Source: Rhizobium sp. 2MFCol3.1 (GTDB lineage Bacteria; Pseudomonadota; Alphaproteobacteria; Rhizobiales; Rhizobiaceae). Taken from it: a stretch of 64,000 bases of DNA. The position numbers and the translations under genes are program-made. Positions 33,867 to 42,390 of this stretch are shown here, in pieces. How positions within the stretch are numbered: position 1 is the first letter of the stretch; every line of letters begins with the position of its first letter. Location of the stretch: the NCBI RefSeq assembly GCF_000377565.1, contig NZ_KB898362.1, positions 124,001 through 188,000 of the forward strand, written 5' to 3'. Under the pieces are notes generated by a model. The model did not search any database, was not told the origin of the DNA, and saw only the letters and a program-made list of their open reading frames with translations.

Positions 33867-34994
33867 TTACCGCGGCTTCTTGCCGAAGACTTTAATGTAT
33901 TCGGCTTCGCCGCCCTTGGCGAGCGCCTTGGCCTGCTTGACCCAGTCGTCGCGATCGATGCGGCCCTTGAAATTCAGGTAGCCATCAACCCACTCGCGCT
34001 CGGCCTTCTTCCAGCCCGCGACCTGCGCGAAGGTGAAGATGCCCAGTTCGTGCAGCGTGCCTTCGATCTTCGGGCCAACGCCCGAGATCAGCTTCAGATC
34101 GTCAGGGGTGGCAGGCTTCTCGATGCCGGCAGGACGGTTCTTGTCTGTCAGCGACGGCTTTGCCGTTGCCGGAACCGGTGCCGCGACGCCCGGCTGCTCT
34201 TCAACGGCCTTGGCGTTTTTTGCAGCGGCCTTCGGCGCCGTTACGGGCGTCTTCAGCGCGGCATTGGTCTCGGCGTCCGTGCTCTTGGCGCGGGCTGCTT
34301 CCGACGGGGGAACCGGTGCGGCGTCGACCGTTGCGGTCGCGGCGTCGGCGACGACCTTCTTGGCGGAGGCCTTCTTCTTCGGCTCTTCGTCGGTCAGCGA
34401 CGTCGGGCCACCCTCAGGAGAGGAGAAGTGACGGTCGATCTGCGGGCCGGGTGTTACGCTTGCGCCGTTGCCGGCATCGAAGGTGTCGATGATCTCGGCC
34501 AGGCGCTCCGGCGTCAGGTCTTCGTAGGTGTCCTTGCCGATCATGACCATGGGCGCGTTGACGCAAGCCCCGAGACATTCGACTTCTTCCCAGGACAGCG
34601 TGCCTTCGGCGTTACGCTCGAACGGATGGTGATGGATCTTGCTCTTGCAGACCGACATCAGGCCTTCCGAACCGCGCAGCATGCAGGGCGTCGTGCCACA
34701 CACCTGAATGTGGGCGCGCGTGCCGACCGGGCCGAGCTGGAACTGCGTGTAGAAGGTCGCGACCTCGAGAACGCGGATGTAGGCCATGTCGAGCATGTTG
34801 GCGACCTTTTCGATCGCCGCGCGCGTGACCCAGCCGTCCTGTTCCTGCGCTCGCATCAACAGCGGAATGACCGCGGATTGCTGACGGCCCGCAGGGTATT
34901 TCTGGATCGTCTTATCCGCCCAGGCCGCGTTCTCGTCATTGAAGGCGAACGCGGCAGGCTGGAATTGATCTTCGGCTAATCGACGAACGGACAT
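33867..34994 (-). CDS. nuoE: NADH-quinone oxidoreductase subunit E with long C-terminal extension
   Basis: Residues 1-165 are the usual thioredoxin-fold 2Fe-2S subunit (cluster N1a), with ligands C99, C104, C140 and C144 (QVCGTTPC and CLGACVNAP). The protein is 375 residues long, about 200 more than E. coli NuoE. The extension is a Lys/Ala/Pro linker followed by a helix-hairpin-helix-like domain from about residue 305 (DDLKLISGVGPKIEGTLHELG), ending GKKPR. That domain is shared with the separate 213-residue protein in the same operon. The extension is known from rhizobial NuoE; its role is unclear. Confidence 0.95.
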   Translation of the reverse strand: MSVRRLAEDQFQPAAFAFNDENAAWADKTIQKYPAGRQQSAVIPLLMRAQEQDGWVTRAAIEKVANMLDMAYIRVLEVATFYTQFQLGPVGTRAHIQVCGTTPCMLRGSEGLMSVCKSKIHHHPFERNAEGTLSWEEVECLGACVNAPMVMIGKDTYEDLTPERLAEIIDTFDAGNGASVTPGPQIDRHFSSPEGGPTSLTDEEPKKKASAKKVVADAATATVDAAPVPPSEAARAKSTDAETNAALKTPVTAPKAAAKNAKAVEEQPGVAAPVPATAKPSLTDKNRPAGIEKPATPDDLKLISGVGPKIEGTLHELGIFTFAQVAGWKKAEREWVDGYLNFKGRIDRDDWVKQAKALAKGGEAEYIKVFGKKPR

Positions 34995-35010
34995 TCTTCC
35001 TCACGCCTTG

Positions 35011-35286
35011 TCAGTTTAGGGCGCCACACTGCGACGAGGTCAGAGACTTCATCTCGCAAGCGTAGGCCGACTGGTCTTTCTGCAGGAACACAACGAAGAA
35101 CTTTCCACCGTTGGGGACTGCAGCCTTGATTTGATAGCCCCTGGACAAAAGTTCGCCCATGGACGCCTTGTTTGCCGGCGGCGCCACGTCGTCCTGGCCC
35201 AGCTTGGGGCCAAGTCCATCGGCTTGCTGGGCGTATACGCCAGAAGCCAGGAGGAGGACGACGGTAACGAGCGACGGCAGCTTCAT
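35011..35286 (-). CDS. Small exported protein between nuoD and nuoE
   Basis: This 91-residue protein has a signal peptide (MKLPSLVTVVLLLASGVYAQ). The mature part has a flexible Pro/Ala section and two cysteines, C77 and C87, that could form a disulfide. Its ATG shares one base with the nuoD stop (TAATG), so translation is probably coupled. No known family is recognised. An exported protein within a respiratory operon is unusual; a periplasmic-side role with complex I is only a guess. Confidence 0.75.
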   Translation of the reverse strand: MKLPSLVTVVLLLASGVYAQQADGLGPKLGQDDVAPPANKASMGELLSRGYQIKAAVPNGGKFFVVFLQKDQSAYACEMKSLTSSQCGALN

Positions 35287-36476
35287 TAGCGGTCGACCTC
35301 GCCGAAGACGATGTCGAGCGAGCCGAGAACGGCTGTCACGTCGGCAAGCATGTGGCCCTTGCAGAGGAAATCCATCGCCTGCAGGTGGGCATAGCCCGGG
35401 GCGCGGATCTTGCAACGGTAGGGCTTGTTGCTGCCGTCGGCGACGACGTAGACGCCGAACTCGCCCTTCGGCGCTTCGACGGCCGCGTACACTTCGCCGG
35501 CCGGAACGTGATAGCCTTCGGTGTAGAGCTTGAAGTGGTGGATCAGCGCTTCCATCGAACGCTTCATCTCGCCACGCTTCGGCGGAACGACCTTGCCGTC
35601 GATCGAAGAGACCGGGCCGACCTTGGCATCGCCAAGCAGACGGTTGACGCACTGCTTCATGATACGGACGGACTGGCGCATTTCGATCATGCGGATCAGG
35701 TAGCGATCGTAGCAGTCGCCGTTCTTGCCGATGGCGATGTCGAATTCGAGATCGTTGTAGCACTCGTAGGGCTGCGAGCGGCGCAGGTCCCAGGCAGCAC
35801 CCGAACCGCGAACCATGACGCCCGAGAAGCCCCAGGACCATGCGTCTTCCAGCGATACGACGCCGATATCGACGTTACGCTGCTTGAAGATGCGGTTGTC
35901 GGTCAGGAGGCCTTCGATATCGTCGAGAACCTTCAGGAATGGGTCGCACCACTTGCCGATATCCTCGACCAGTTCCTGCGGGATGTCCTGGTGGACGCCG
36001 CCCGGACGGAAATAGGCCGAGTGCATACGGGCGCCACAGGCGCGCTCGTAAAACACCATAAGCTTTTCGCGCTCTTCGAAGCCCCAGACCGGCGGCGTCA
36101 TCGCGCCGACGTCCATGGCCTGCGTCGTCACGTTCATGATGTGCGACAAGATTCGGCCAATTTCGGAGTAGAGAACACGGATCAGCTGACCGCGAATCGG
36201 AATTTCCAGCTTCAGCATCTTTTCGACGGCGAGCGCGAAAGCATGCTCCTGGTTCATCGGCGCGACGTAGTCGAGGCGATCGAAATAGGGAACGGCCTGA
36301 AGGTAGGTCTTCGATTCGATCAGTTTTTCGGTGCCGCGGTGAAGGAGGCCGATATGCGGATCGACGCGCTCGATGATTTCGCCATCGAGCTCAAGCACCA
36401 GACGCAGAACGCCGTGCGCGGACGGATGCTCCGGTCCGAAGTTGATCGTAAAGTTGCGAACGTTATGTTCAGTCAT
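35286..36476 (-). CDS. nuoD: NADH-quinone oxidoreductase subunit D
   Basis: This 396-residue 49-kDa-type subunit lines the quinone site together with NuoB and is related to hydrogenase large subunits. Motifs are NFGPEHPSAHGVLRLVLELDGE (quinone-site His), HIGLLHRGTEKL and the C-terminal DIVFGEVDR. ATG 36476 (MTEHNVRNF) is used; the frame runs 30 nt further upstream without homology. Confidence 0.97.
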   Translation of the reverse strand: MTEHNVRNFTINFGPEHPSAHGVLRLVLELDGEIIERVDPHIGLLHRGTEKLIESKTYLQAVPYFDRLDYVAPMNQEHAFALAVEKMLKLEIPIRGQLIRVLYSEIGRILSHIMNVTTQAMDVGAMTPPVWGFEEREKLMVFYERACGARMHSAYFRPGGVHQDIPQELVEDIGKWCDPFLKVLDDIEGLLTDNRIFKQRNVDIGVVSLEDAWSWGFSGVMVRGSGAAWDLRRSQPYECYNDLEFDIAIGKNGDCYDRYLIRMIEMRQSVRIMKQCVNRLLGDAKVGPVSSIDGKVVPPKRGEMKRSMEALIHHFKLYTEGYHVPAGEVYAAVEAPKGEFGVYVVADGSNKPYRCKIRAPGYAHLQAMDFLCKGHMLADVTAVLGSLDIVFGEVDR

Positions 36477-36548
36477 AGCGACGCGCTCCGCGCTGGCAAT
36501 TGGCATGAGACGGCGAACGGAGAGGCTTCAAGACAGTCGAGCCTCATC

Positions 36549-37151
36549 TCAATTCGCAGCCTTCTCGTCTCCCGGAAGTACGTAATCGGTGCCTTCCCAC
36601 GGGGACGTGAAATCGAAATTGCGGAATTCCTGCTTCAGTTCGACGGGCTCGTAGACGACACGCTTGGCGGCATCATCATAACGCACCTCGACATAACCTG
36701 TCGTCGGGAAGTCCTTGCGCAGCGGATGGCCTTCGAAGCCATAGTCCGTCAGCAGACGGCGCAGGTCGGCATGACCGGAGAACGGAATGCCGTACATGTC
36801 CCAGGCTTCGCGCTCGAACCATTCGGCGCCCATGTAGACCGACGTGGCCGACGGAACCGATACGCCATCGGCAACGGCGAGCTTGACGCGGATGCGCAGG
36901 TTCTGCTTCGGCGACAGGAGATGGTAGACGACATCGAAACGCTTTTCGCGCTGCGGCCAGTCGACGCCGCAAATGTCGATCATGCTGACGAAACCGCAAC
37001 GCGGATCGTCGCGCAGGAACGTCAGCAGCGCGACGATCGTTTCCGGCGTCGTGGTTACGTTCAATTCGCCATAGCTGATCGATGCATCGACAATCAGATC
37101 GCCGCGCATCTCGCGGAGATACGACGACAGTTCGCTCAAGGCTTCACTCAT
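36549..37151 (-). CDS. nuoC: NADH-quinone oxidoreductase subunit C
   Basis: This 200-residue 30-kDa-type subunit is separate from NuoD, as in alphaproteobacteria, where E. coli has a fusion. The signature is EREAWDMYGIPFSGHADLRRLLTDYGFEGHP with HPLRKDFP following. It sits 15 nt after nuoB and 72 nt before nuoD. Confidence 0.96.
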   Translation of the reverse strand: MSEALSELSSYLREMRGDLIVDASISYGELNVTTTPETIVALLTFLRDDPRCGFVSMIDICGVDWPQREKRFDVVYHLLSPKQNLRIRVKLAVADGVSVPSATSVYMGAEWFEREAWDMYGIPFSGHADLRRLLTDYGFEGHPLRKDFPTTGYVEVRYDDAAKRVVYEPVELKQEFRNFDFTSPWEGTDYVLPGDEKAAN

Positions 37152-37166
37152 GACAGTCCTCCGCCC

Positions 37167-37751
37167 TTAGCGCTCAATCGTTCCGGTGCGCCGTATCTTC
37201 TTCTGCAGAAGCAAGACCCCGTAGAGCAGCGCTTCTGCCGTGGGGGGACAGCCCGGCACGTAGATATCGACAGGAACGACACGATCGCAGCCACGCACGA
37301 CCGAGTAGGAATAGTGATAATAGCCACCGCCGTTTGCGCAGGAGCCCATCGAGATGACGTAACGCGGCTCCGGCATCTGGTCATAGACCTTGCGGAGCGC
37401 CGGCGCCATCTTGTTGGTCAGCGTACCAGCGACGATCATGACATCCGACTGGCGCGGCGAAGCGCGCGGAGCAACACCGAAGCGCTCCATGTCGTAACGC
37501 GGACCGGAAACCTGCATCAGGCCTTCGACGGCGCAGCAGGCAAGGCCGAACTGCATCCACATAAGCGAGCCGGTGCGGGCCCAGGTGATCAGATCGCGAG
37601 TGGACGTGACCAGGAAGCCCTTGTCTGCCAGCTCGTCATTGATCTCGCCGAAAAACGCAGTGTCGCTGCCAACAGGCTTGCCCGTTGCCGGGTCGATGAT
37701 GCCTTTCGGATGCGGCGCGACGAGCGCCTTGTCGCTTGGGGCTACTCCCAT
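37167..37751 (-). CDS. nuoB: NADH-quinone oxidoreductase subunit B
   Basis: This 194-residue PSST-type subunit holds cluster N2. Ligands are the tandem C72-C73 (GLACCAVEG), C138 (SMGSCANGG) and C168 (VPGCPP). ATG 37751 (MGVAPSDKAL) has GGGAG 8 nt upstream; a GTG at 37772 is possible. The start overlaps the end of nuoA by 10 nt. Confidence 0.96.
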   Translation of the reverse strand: MGVAPSDKALVAPHPKGIIDPATGKPVGSDTAFFGEINDELADKGFLVTSTRDLITWARTGSLMWMQFGLACCAVEGLMQVSGPRYDMERFGVAPRASPRQSDVMIVAGTLTNKMAPALRKVYDQMPEPRYVISMGSCANGGGYYHYSYSVVRGCDRVVPVDIYVPGCPPTAEALLYGVLLLQKKIRRTGTIER

Positions 37752-38107
37752 TCCAGGGCTCCCTTTTTCCACTCATAAATAAAGCCGATGGTCAGCACGA
37801 GAAGGAAGACCATCATGGACCAGAAGCCGAACCAGCCGATCGCGCCGAAAGAAACGGCCCACGGGAACAGGAAGGCGACTTCGAGGTCGAAGATGATGAA
37901 GAGAATCGACACCAGATAGAAGCGGATATCGAATTTCATGCGGGCGTCGTCGAACGCGTTGAAGCCGCATTCGAAAGCCGAAAGCTTTTCAGCATCAGGC
38001 GCCTTGTAGGCAACGGCGAACGGCGCAATGAGCAGCGACAAGCCGATTACAAGGGCGATGGCAATGAAAATGGCGATCGGAATATAGGAACTGAGAAGTC
38101 CAGTCAT
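37742..38107 (-). CDS. nuoA: NADH-quinone oxidoreductase subunit A
   Basis: This 121-residue membrane subunit has three helices, with the conserved loop KLSAFECGFNAFDDARMKFDIRFYLV before helix 2 (FIIFDLEVAFLFPWAV). ATG 38107 (MTGLLSSYIP) has AGGGA about 8 nt upstream. A second ATG at 38116 lies on that site and is less likely. It is the first gene of the nuo operon. Confidence 0.95.
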   Translation of the reverse strand: MTGLLSSYIPIAIFIAIALVIGLSLLIAPFAVAYKAPDAEKLSAFECGFNAFDDARMKFDIRFYLVSILFIIFDLEVAFLFPWAVSFGAIGWFGFWSMMVFLLVLTIGFIYEWKKGALEWE

Positions 38108-38208
38108 CAGGTTCATCCCTGCTTGCCGCCTGCGCCGGGAGGCGCGGCCTGAGCATTTGCCCGGCAAGCGAACGTGCGTTGCAACAAGCCGTGGTTAGCG
38201 CAGCCACA

Positions 38209-38237
38209 GCCAATGCGCAAGAGTTTTAGCGTGTCAA
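38209..38237 (-). promoter_or_regulatory. Possible nuo operon promoter
   Basis: TTGACA (38232-38237) is perfect and is followed 17 nt later by ATTGGC (38209-38214), a poor -10. The leader to nuoA would be about 95 nt. No better pair was seen within 200 nt upstream of nuoA. Confidence 0.35.
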
Positions 38238-39199
38238 TTCCAATTGCATACGTGCGACATTATTAGCCACGCATATTGTTTTTGCGACAAATCAACGCAC
38301 AGCCCGCGATCTTGCATGCCAGCCCAGCATTTATTGCATGACTGACGGGCTTTCATGAGTGGAAAACGCAGGATTTGACAGGACCAAGCCGCGAACTCAG
38401 GCTGCCGAACACATTGAGAAGTATGGCATATCCGCTGTGCGCGCCACATTCGCCCGCGCAGACAACCTCGAACCGGCTCATGTCTATGTATTTGATATAC
38501 AATACTCATTTTCGAGCAACGGTCGAACAACGCGTGCGACGCACCGGGCCGCAGCATGGAGCGGACGGGCAAAATCGGTGATTTTGCGGCGGCTAAGTGC
38601 GCATTTCCTCATCTAAAGTCGGTGAATTGTCGGCAAGGCGGAGTATCCGCTCCGATTCGACTGAAAAACTGCGCCAATCGGGTCGCTATGTCGCAGGCTC
38701 AACGGCTAAATAAAGGGCATTTCGGCCAGTGGGTATTGCGCATGTCCGAGCCCCGGAACGGGCCGCGCGGGGTGATCGGGCGGGTGCGCGGCGGCCTCAT
38801 CAGACGCACTCTAAAGACCCGCGATTCCGGACATGCGCGAACGCTACTTAAATCCATAAGTTGCGCGAAATAACCTCGCTGGGGAGGCCCATTCCGACAC
38901 TTCATTATAAGGACAAAGCAGCTCAAGCACGGCAGCGATAGGTGGCTTTATCGGCAACCGAGGACGCGGCAGGTCGATTGAGTATCGAGAGGCACTGAAG
39001 AGGCGTCTGAGCGCGACTGTCGCGGCTCCTGGCAGGCCACGCGGCGGCGCCTGCCCTCTTGGCGGCGACGGCCCATGCCGAAGGCATAGCGAAACGCGCA
39101 GGACCGCAACAGCGATGCGCATGAGACGCGCATCAAGTACAGAAAGGCGCAAGCGCACCTTGTAGGTGATGTATATTATGGAGACATTCTGGAAGAGAA
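38238..39199. other. About 1 kb without a recognisable gene
   Basis: This stretch lies between the nuo promoter region and the tRNA-Asp genes. Several short frames exist on both strands (for example 38359-38616 and 38556-38873, plus), but none shows a ribosome site, family resemblance or typical rhizobial codon use. Local GC-rich inverted repeats occur around 39025-39060. No terminator with a T-run was seen. Confidence 0.5.
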
Positions 39200-39276
39200 T
39201 GGCGCGAGTGACGGGGCTCGAACCCGCGACCTCCGGCGTGACAGGCCGGCACTCTAACCGACTGAGCTACACCCGC
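39200..39276 (-). tRNA. tRNA-Asp (GTC), copy 1
   Basis: This is a 77-nt cloverleaf on the minus strand. Acceptor GCGGGTG pairs with CACTCGC, the anticodon loop reads CTGTCAC with anticodon GTC, the T-loop is GGTTCGAGCC, and CCA is encoded. It lies second in the transcript, after the identical copy at 39329. Confidence 0.96.
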
Positions 39277-39328
39277 GCATTTTCAGACTGCGTCGTTCCG
39301 GACCATGCTTTTCAGCACTTACATGAAA

Positions 39329-39405
39329 TGGCGCGAGTGACGGGGCTCGAACCCGCGACCTCCGGCGTGACAGGCCGGCACTCTAACCGACTGAGCTACA
39401 CCCGC
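39329..39405 (-). tRNA. tRNA-Asp (GTC), copy 2
   Basis: This 77-nt gene looks identical in sequence to the copy at 39200-39276, with CCA encoded. The gap between the two is 52 nt, so they are probably processed from one precursor. The promoter candidate at 39473-39501 is upstream. Confidence 0.96.
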
Positions 39406-39472
39406 ATTCATTTCAAGCGATCCGGATGCTTTCGCGTCCGTGTCAAAGCAGCTTGCCGCTTCGATGAGCGGC

Positions 39473-39501
39473 TAACTACGGGGTTCGCATTTGAGTGTCA
39501 A
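39473..39501 (-). promoter_or_regulatory. Promoter of the tRNA-Asp pair
   Basis: On the minus strand, TTGACA (39496-39501) is followed by a 17-nt spacer and TAGTTA (39473-39478). Transcription would start near 39466, about 60 nt before the first tRNA. A second TTGACA at 39441-39446 has no good -10. Confidence 0.55.
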
Positions 39502-39752
39502 GCAGGTTTGGAGACAAAACGATGACAGCCTGCGATTTGTTTGTGGGTGAATGAAATCACATCCGAAATCGCCCACATATAAGGGGCCATTCCAGCGCCG
39601 ACGCTCCAGATATCCGCCAGCGAACGATCCTGGCTCTGCCCTCCCCTTGGCCTCCCGTTGTCGATTTTTCTTTTCCACAGACGGAATTACCGGGAAACCG
39701 GGGCATTGGTGGAGGTCGATCGAAAAAAATCAAAAAATCTTCACAAACGCTC
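39502..39752. other. Spacer between divergent tRNA promoters
   Basis: This non-coding stretch lies between the tRNA-Asp promoter (minus) and the tRNA-Val promoter (plus). It contains an A-rich segment (CGAAAAAAATCAAAAAATC at about 39721-39739) that could act as an UP-type element for the tRNA-Val promoter. No gene is seen. Confidence 0.5.
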
Positions 39753-39781
39753 TTGCGGTTTGTCCGCGATCCGCATAGATC
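39753..39781 (+). promoter_or_regulatory. Promoter of tRNA-Val
   Basis: TTGCGG (39753-39758) and TAGATC (39776-39781) have a 17-nt spacer. They lie about 40 nt upstream of the tRNA-Val gene and just after an A-rich tract. Confidence 0.5.
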
Positions 39782-39819
39782 ACGGCCATCGACGCGGCGG
39801 ACATGATCCGCACCGCGGA

Positions 39820-39895
39820 GGGCGATTAGCTCAGTTGGTAGAGCGCCTCGTTTACACCGAGGATGTCGGGAGTTCGAGTCTCTCATCGCCCACCA
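39820..39895 (+). tRNA. tRNA-Val (TAC)
   Basis: This is a 76-nt cloverleaf. Acceptor GGGCGAT pairs with ATCGCCC, the D-arm is GCTCAGTTGGTAGAGC, the anticodon loop TTTACAC carries anticodon TAC, the T-arm is GGGAGTTCGAGTCTCTC, and CCA is encoded (39893-39895). Confidence 0.96.
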
Positions 39896-40025
39896 TCTTC
39901 TCTCCCCTTTATGTGATTGATCGGCCCGCAGCTTTGATTTTGCTGCGGTTGCTAATCCCGTGTCCGGCGATTAGGTTCCGGCCAAATCGAACGGCACCTC
40001 ATGTGCTTCAGGCGGAGATAGAATC

Positions 40026-40631
40026 ATGAAAACACGCGAAGATCGCCAGGCACAGCGGGCAGCCATGCCGCGCACGCAGCTCAGCGCCCATCACATGGAA
40101 AACGCGCGCCTGCTGCCCGATCGCGGCGAATTGCTCTATCGTATTCCCAATGGCGGCGTCGGCGTCGAGATCGGCGCGGCATTCGGGGAATACACGGCGG
40201 AGATTCTCGAAAAGAATCGCCCGGCTCAGCTTTATCTCATCGATCCCTGGAGCATGGACCGCTACAGCTCCGGCCTCGACCAGATCCACACGCAGTTCGG
40301 CAAGCAGATCGAAAGCGGGCAGCTGCACCTGATGCAGGGTACCTCGCTGGAGAAACTCGCCGAGTTCGAGGACGATTTTCTCGATTGGGCCTATATCGAC
40401 ACCGATCACTCATTCGAACTCACCTGGCAGGAACTGCTGCTCTGCGACCGCAAGGTCAAGCGGACCGGCCGCATCGCCGGCCACGACTTCTGCACCGGCA
40501 ATACGGTGAAGCCGATCGTCTATGGCGTCGTCGAGGCCGTCACCAAGTTCTGCAAGGATTATGGCTGGCAGTTCGAATTCCTGACCGTCGAATCGCATGC
40601 GCACTTCTCCTTCTGCCTGAAGCGGCTCTGA
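40026..40631 (+). CDS. Class I SAM-dependent methyltransferase-like protein
   Basis: This 201-residue protein resembles the Methyltransferase_24 group. The SAM-binding motif I is GVGVEIGAAFGEYTAEIL, an acidic motif II follows in LYLIDPWS, and DFLDWAYIDTDHSFELTWQELLLC contains the post-motif acidic residues typical of the group. The substrate is unknown. The ATG at 40026 has GGCGGAGA upstream. It stands alone between the tRNA-Val gene and the DUF3833 gene. Confidence 0.75.
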   Translation: MKTREDRQAQRAAMPRTQLSAHHMENARLLPDRGELLYRIPNGGVGVEIGAAFGEYTAEILEKNRPAQLYLIDPWSMDRYSSGLDQIHTQFGKQIESGQLHLMQGTSLEKLAEFEDDFLDWAYIDTDHSFELTWQELLLCDRKVKRTGRIAGHDFCTGNTVKPIVYGVVEAVTKFCKDYGWQFEFLTVESHAHFSFCLKRL

Positions 40632-40721
40632 GTCGCCCGGCGCGTCGCCGCAATTGATCCGTTCCCCTCGCGCAGGCGTAAGCGCTGACAGGCCGATTTG
40701 CGGCCAGCGAAGGGATCGATC

Positions 40722-41228
40722 ATGCGCAACGCCCCTCTTCTTGCCGCCCTCCTCACTCTGGCGAGCCTGCCCGCAACCGGCGCCGCGGCCCGGGACTTTC
40801 GGCTGGAGGACTTCTTTGCCGGCAAGAGCATTGCCGTTGGCCGTTTCCAGGCGATCAACGGTGTCGATCGCAGCTTCAAGGTCAGGCTGACCGGTCGCTG
40901 GAACGGCAAAACTCTGATGCTTCGCGAAGATTTCGCCTATACCGATGGTGAGCGCGATCGGAAGAACTGGCGCTTTCTCAAAACCGCGCCGGGCGCCTAT
41001 ACGGGCACCCGGGAGGACGTCGTTGGAGAAGCGATCGTCAAGATCGATGGCAATGTGGCGCGTTACAGCTATCTGGTCGATATCGATCCAAGCGCCAAAG
41101 AGAATATCGTGAGGTTCCACGACACTTTGCGGCTGATGCCTGATGGAACATTGCTCAACACGGCGTGGGTGAGCAAGTTCGGATTTCCGGTCGCCAAGGT
41201 GCGGGTCGACTTTACCCGGCAGCGGTAG
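40722..41228 (+). CDS. DUF3833 family exported protein
   Basis: This 168-residue protein of the DUF3833 family has unknown function. It begins with a signal peptide (MRNAPLLAALLTLASLPATGAAA); many homologues are lipoproteins, but no lipobox Cys is seen here. The mature domain is beta-rich (DFFAGKSIAVGRFQAINGVDRSF and LMLREDFAYTDGERDRKNW). ATG 40722 begins the signal peptide directly. Confidence 0.75.
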   Translation: MRNAPLLAALLTLASLPATGAAARDFRLEDFFAGKSIAVGRFQAINGVDRSFKVRLTGRWNGKTLMLREDFAYTDGERDRKNWRFLKTAPGAYTGTREDVVGEAIVKIDGNVARYSYLVDIDPSAKENIVRFHDTLRLMPDGTLLNTAWVSKFGFPVAKVRVDFTRQR

Positions 41229-41328
41229 CGGCAGGCGCCGCATGCTGCCCTATCTGTTCCTCTTGGCGCTTGTCGCCGCTTTTGTCCCCTGCTAGTGCCG
41301 TGGGCGGCAATCACGAGGAGGATTTTTC

Positions 41329-42315
41329 ATGAAGCAGCATTCTTTCGGCCACCTGCCGCACACGGTGAGCAATATCGGTTTTGGCGCATGGCAGATCGGC
41401 GGTGCCTGGGGCGACGTCAGCGAAGCTGATGGACGCGCAGCACTCAATGCGGCGCTCGATGCCGGGATCACCTTCATTGACACCGCCGACGTCTATGGCG
41501 ACGGCCGTTCGGAGAAGATCATCGCCGATGTGCTTGAGAGCCGTGGCGGCGAGCGCCCGATGGTCGCCACCAAGGCCGGTCGGCGGTTGAACCCGCATGT
41601 GGCGGGTGGTTACACCAAGGCCAATCTCGAGGGCTTTATCGACCGCAGCCTGAAGAACCTCAAGGTCGACAGCCTCGACCTCGTGCAGCTGCACTGCCCG
41701 CCGACGGAGGTGCTTTATCGCCCTGAGGTGTTCGAGGGGCTGAACGAGCTGCAGAAGGCCGGCAAGATTCGCGGCTATGGCGTCAGCGTCGAGAAGGTCG
41801 AGGAAGCGCTGAAGGCGATCGAGTTCCCCGGCGTGGTGAGCATCCAGATCATCTACAATCTCTTCCGCCAGCGCCCGAGCCATCTGTTTTTCCGCGAGGC
41901 GCGGGAGAAGAACATTGCCGTCATCGCTCGCGTGCCGCTGGCAAGCGGCCTGCTCTCCGGCAAGATCAGCCGCGAGACGACGTTCGCGAGCGACGACCAT
42001 CGCAACTTCAATCGCCACGGCGAAGCATTCGATGTCGGCGAGACCTTCGCGGGCGTTCCCTTCGAGGTTGGACTGCAGGCGGTCGAAGAGGTTCGCAAGC
42101 TGGTTCCCGAGGGCGCCACGATGGCGGCGTTTGCGCTGCGCTGGATTCTGATGAACGACGCCGTCACTGTGGTCATTCCCGGCGCCCGCAATGCCGAGCA
42201 GGCGAAAGCCAATGCGGCGGCCGCCAGCCTGGCGCCGCTGACGCATGAGGTGATGGCCGCGAGCCACGAGATCTACGACCGGCTGATCGCGCCGCATGTG
42301 CATCAGCGCTGGTAA
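41329..42315 (+). CDS. Aldo/keto reductase
   Basis: This 328-residue NADPH-dependent oxidoreductase has an (alpha/beta)8 barrel fold. Catalytic tetrad positions are visible: Asp and Tyr in FIDTADVYGDGRSE, Lys in VATKAGRR, and His in LVQLHCPP. The cofactor-binding end is TVVIPGARNAEQAKAN. The ATG has AGGAGG 7 nt upstream, so it should be well translated. The substrate is unknown. A bidirectional terminator follows. Confidence 0.9.
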   Translation: MKQHSFGHLPHTVSNIGFGAWQIGGAWGDVSEADGRAALNAALDAGITFIDTADVYGDGRSEKIIADVLESRGGERPMVATKAGRRLNPHVAGGYTKANLEGFIDRSLKNLKVDSLDLVQLHCPPTEVLYRPEVFEGLNELQKAGKIRGYGVSVEKVEEALKAIEFPGVVSIQIIYNLFRQRPSHLFFREAREKNIAVIARVPLASGLLSGKISRETTFASDDHRNFNRHGEAFDVGETFAGVPFEVGLQAVEEVRKLVPEGATMAAFALRWILMNDAVTVVIPGARNAEQAKANAAAASLAPLTHEVMAASHEIYDRLIAPHVHQRW

Positions 42316-42340
42316 CAGCCGTAACTATTTCGCCAAACAG

Positions 42341-42368
42341 AAATGGCCGGGCATCGACCCGGCCATTT
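42341..42368. terminator. Bidirectional terminator between the reductase and pyrophosphatase genes
   Basis: AAATGGCCGGG (42341-42351) pairs perfectly with CCCGGCCATTT (42358-42368) around a 6-nt loop. It serves the converging genes ending at 42315 and 42391. Confidence 0.8.
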
Positions 42369-42390
42369 CCTTATCTGGGCTTTGCCCGGA

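Noticed and set aside
38359..38873. Two short plus-strand frames upstream of the tRNA genes
   Set aside because: No ribosome binding site, atypical composition and no similarity to known families.
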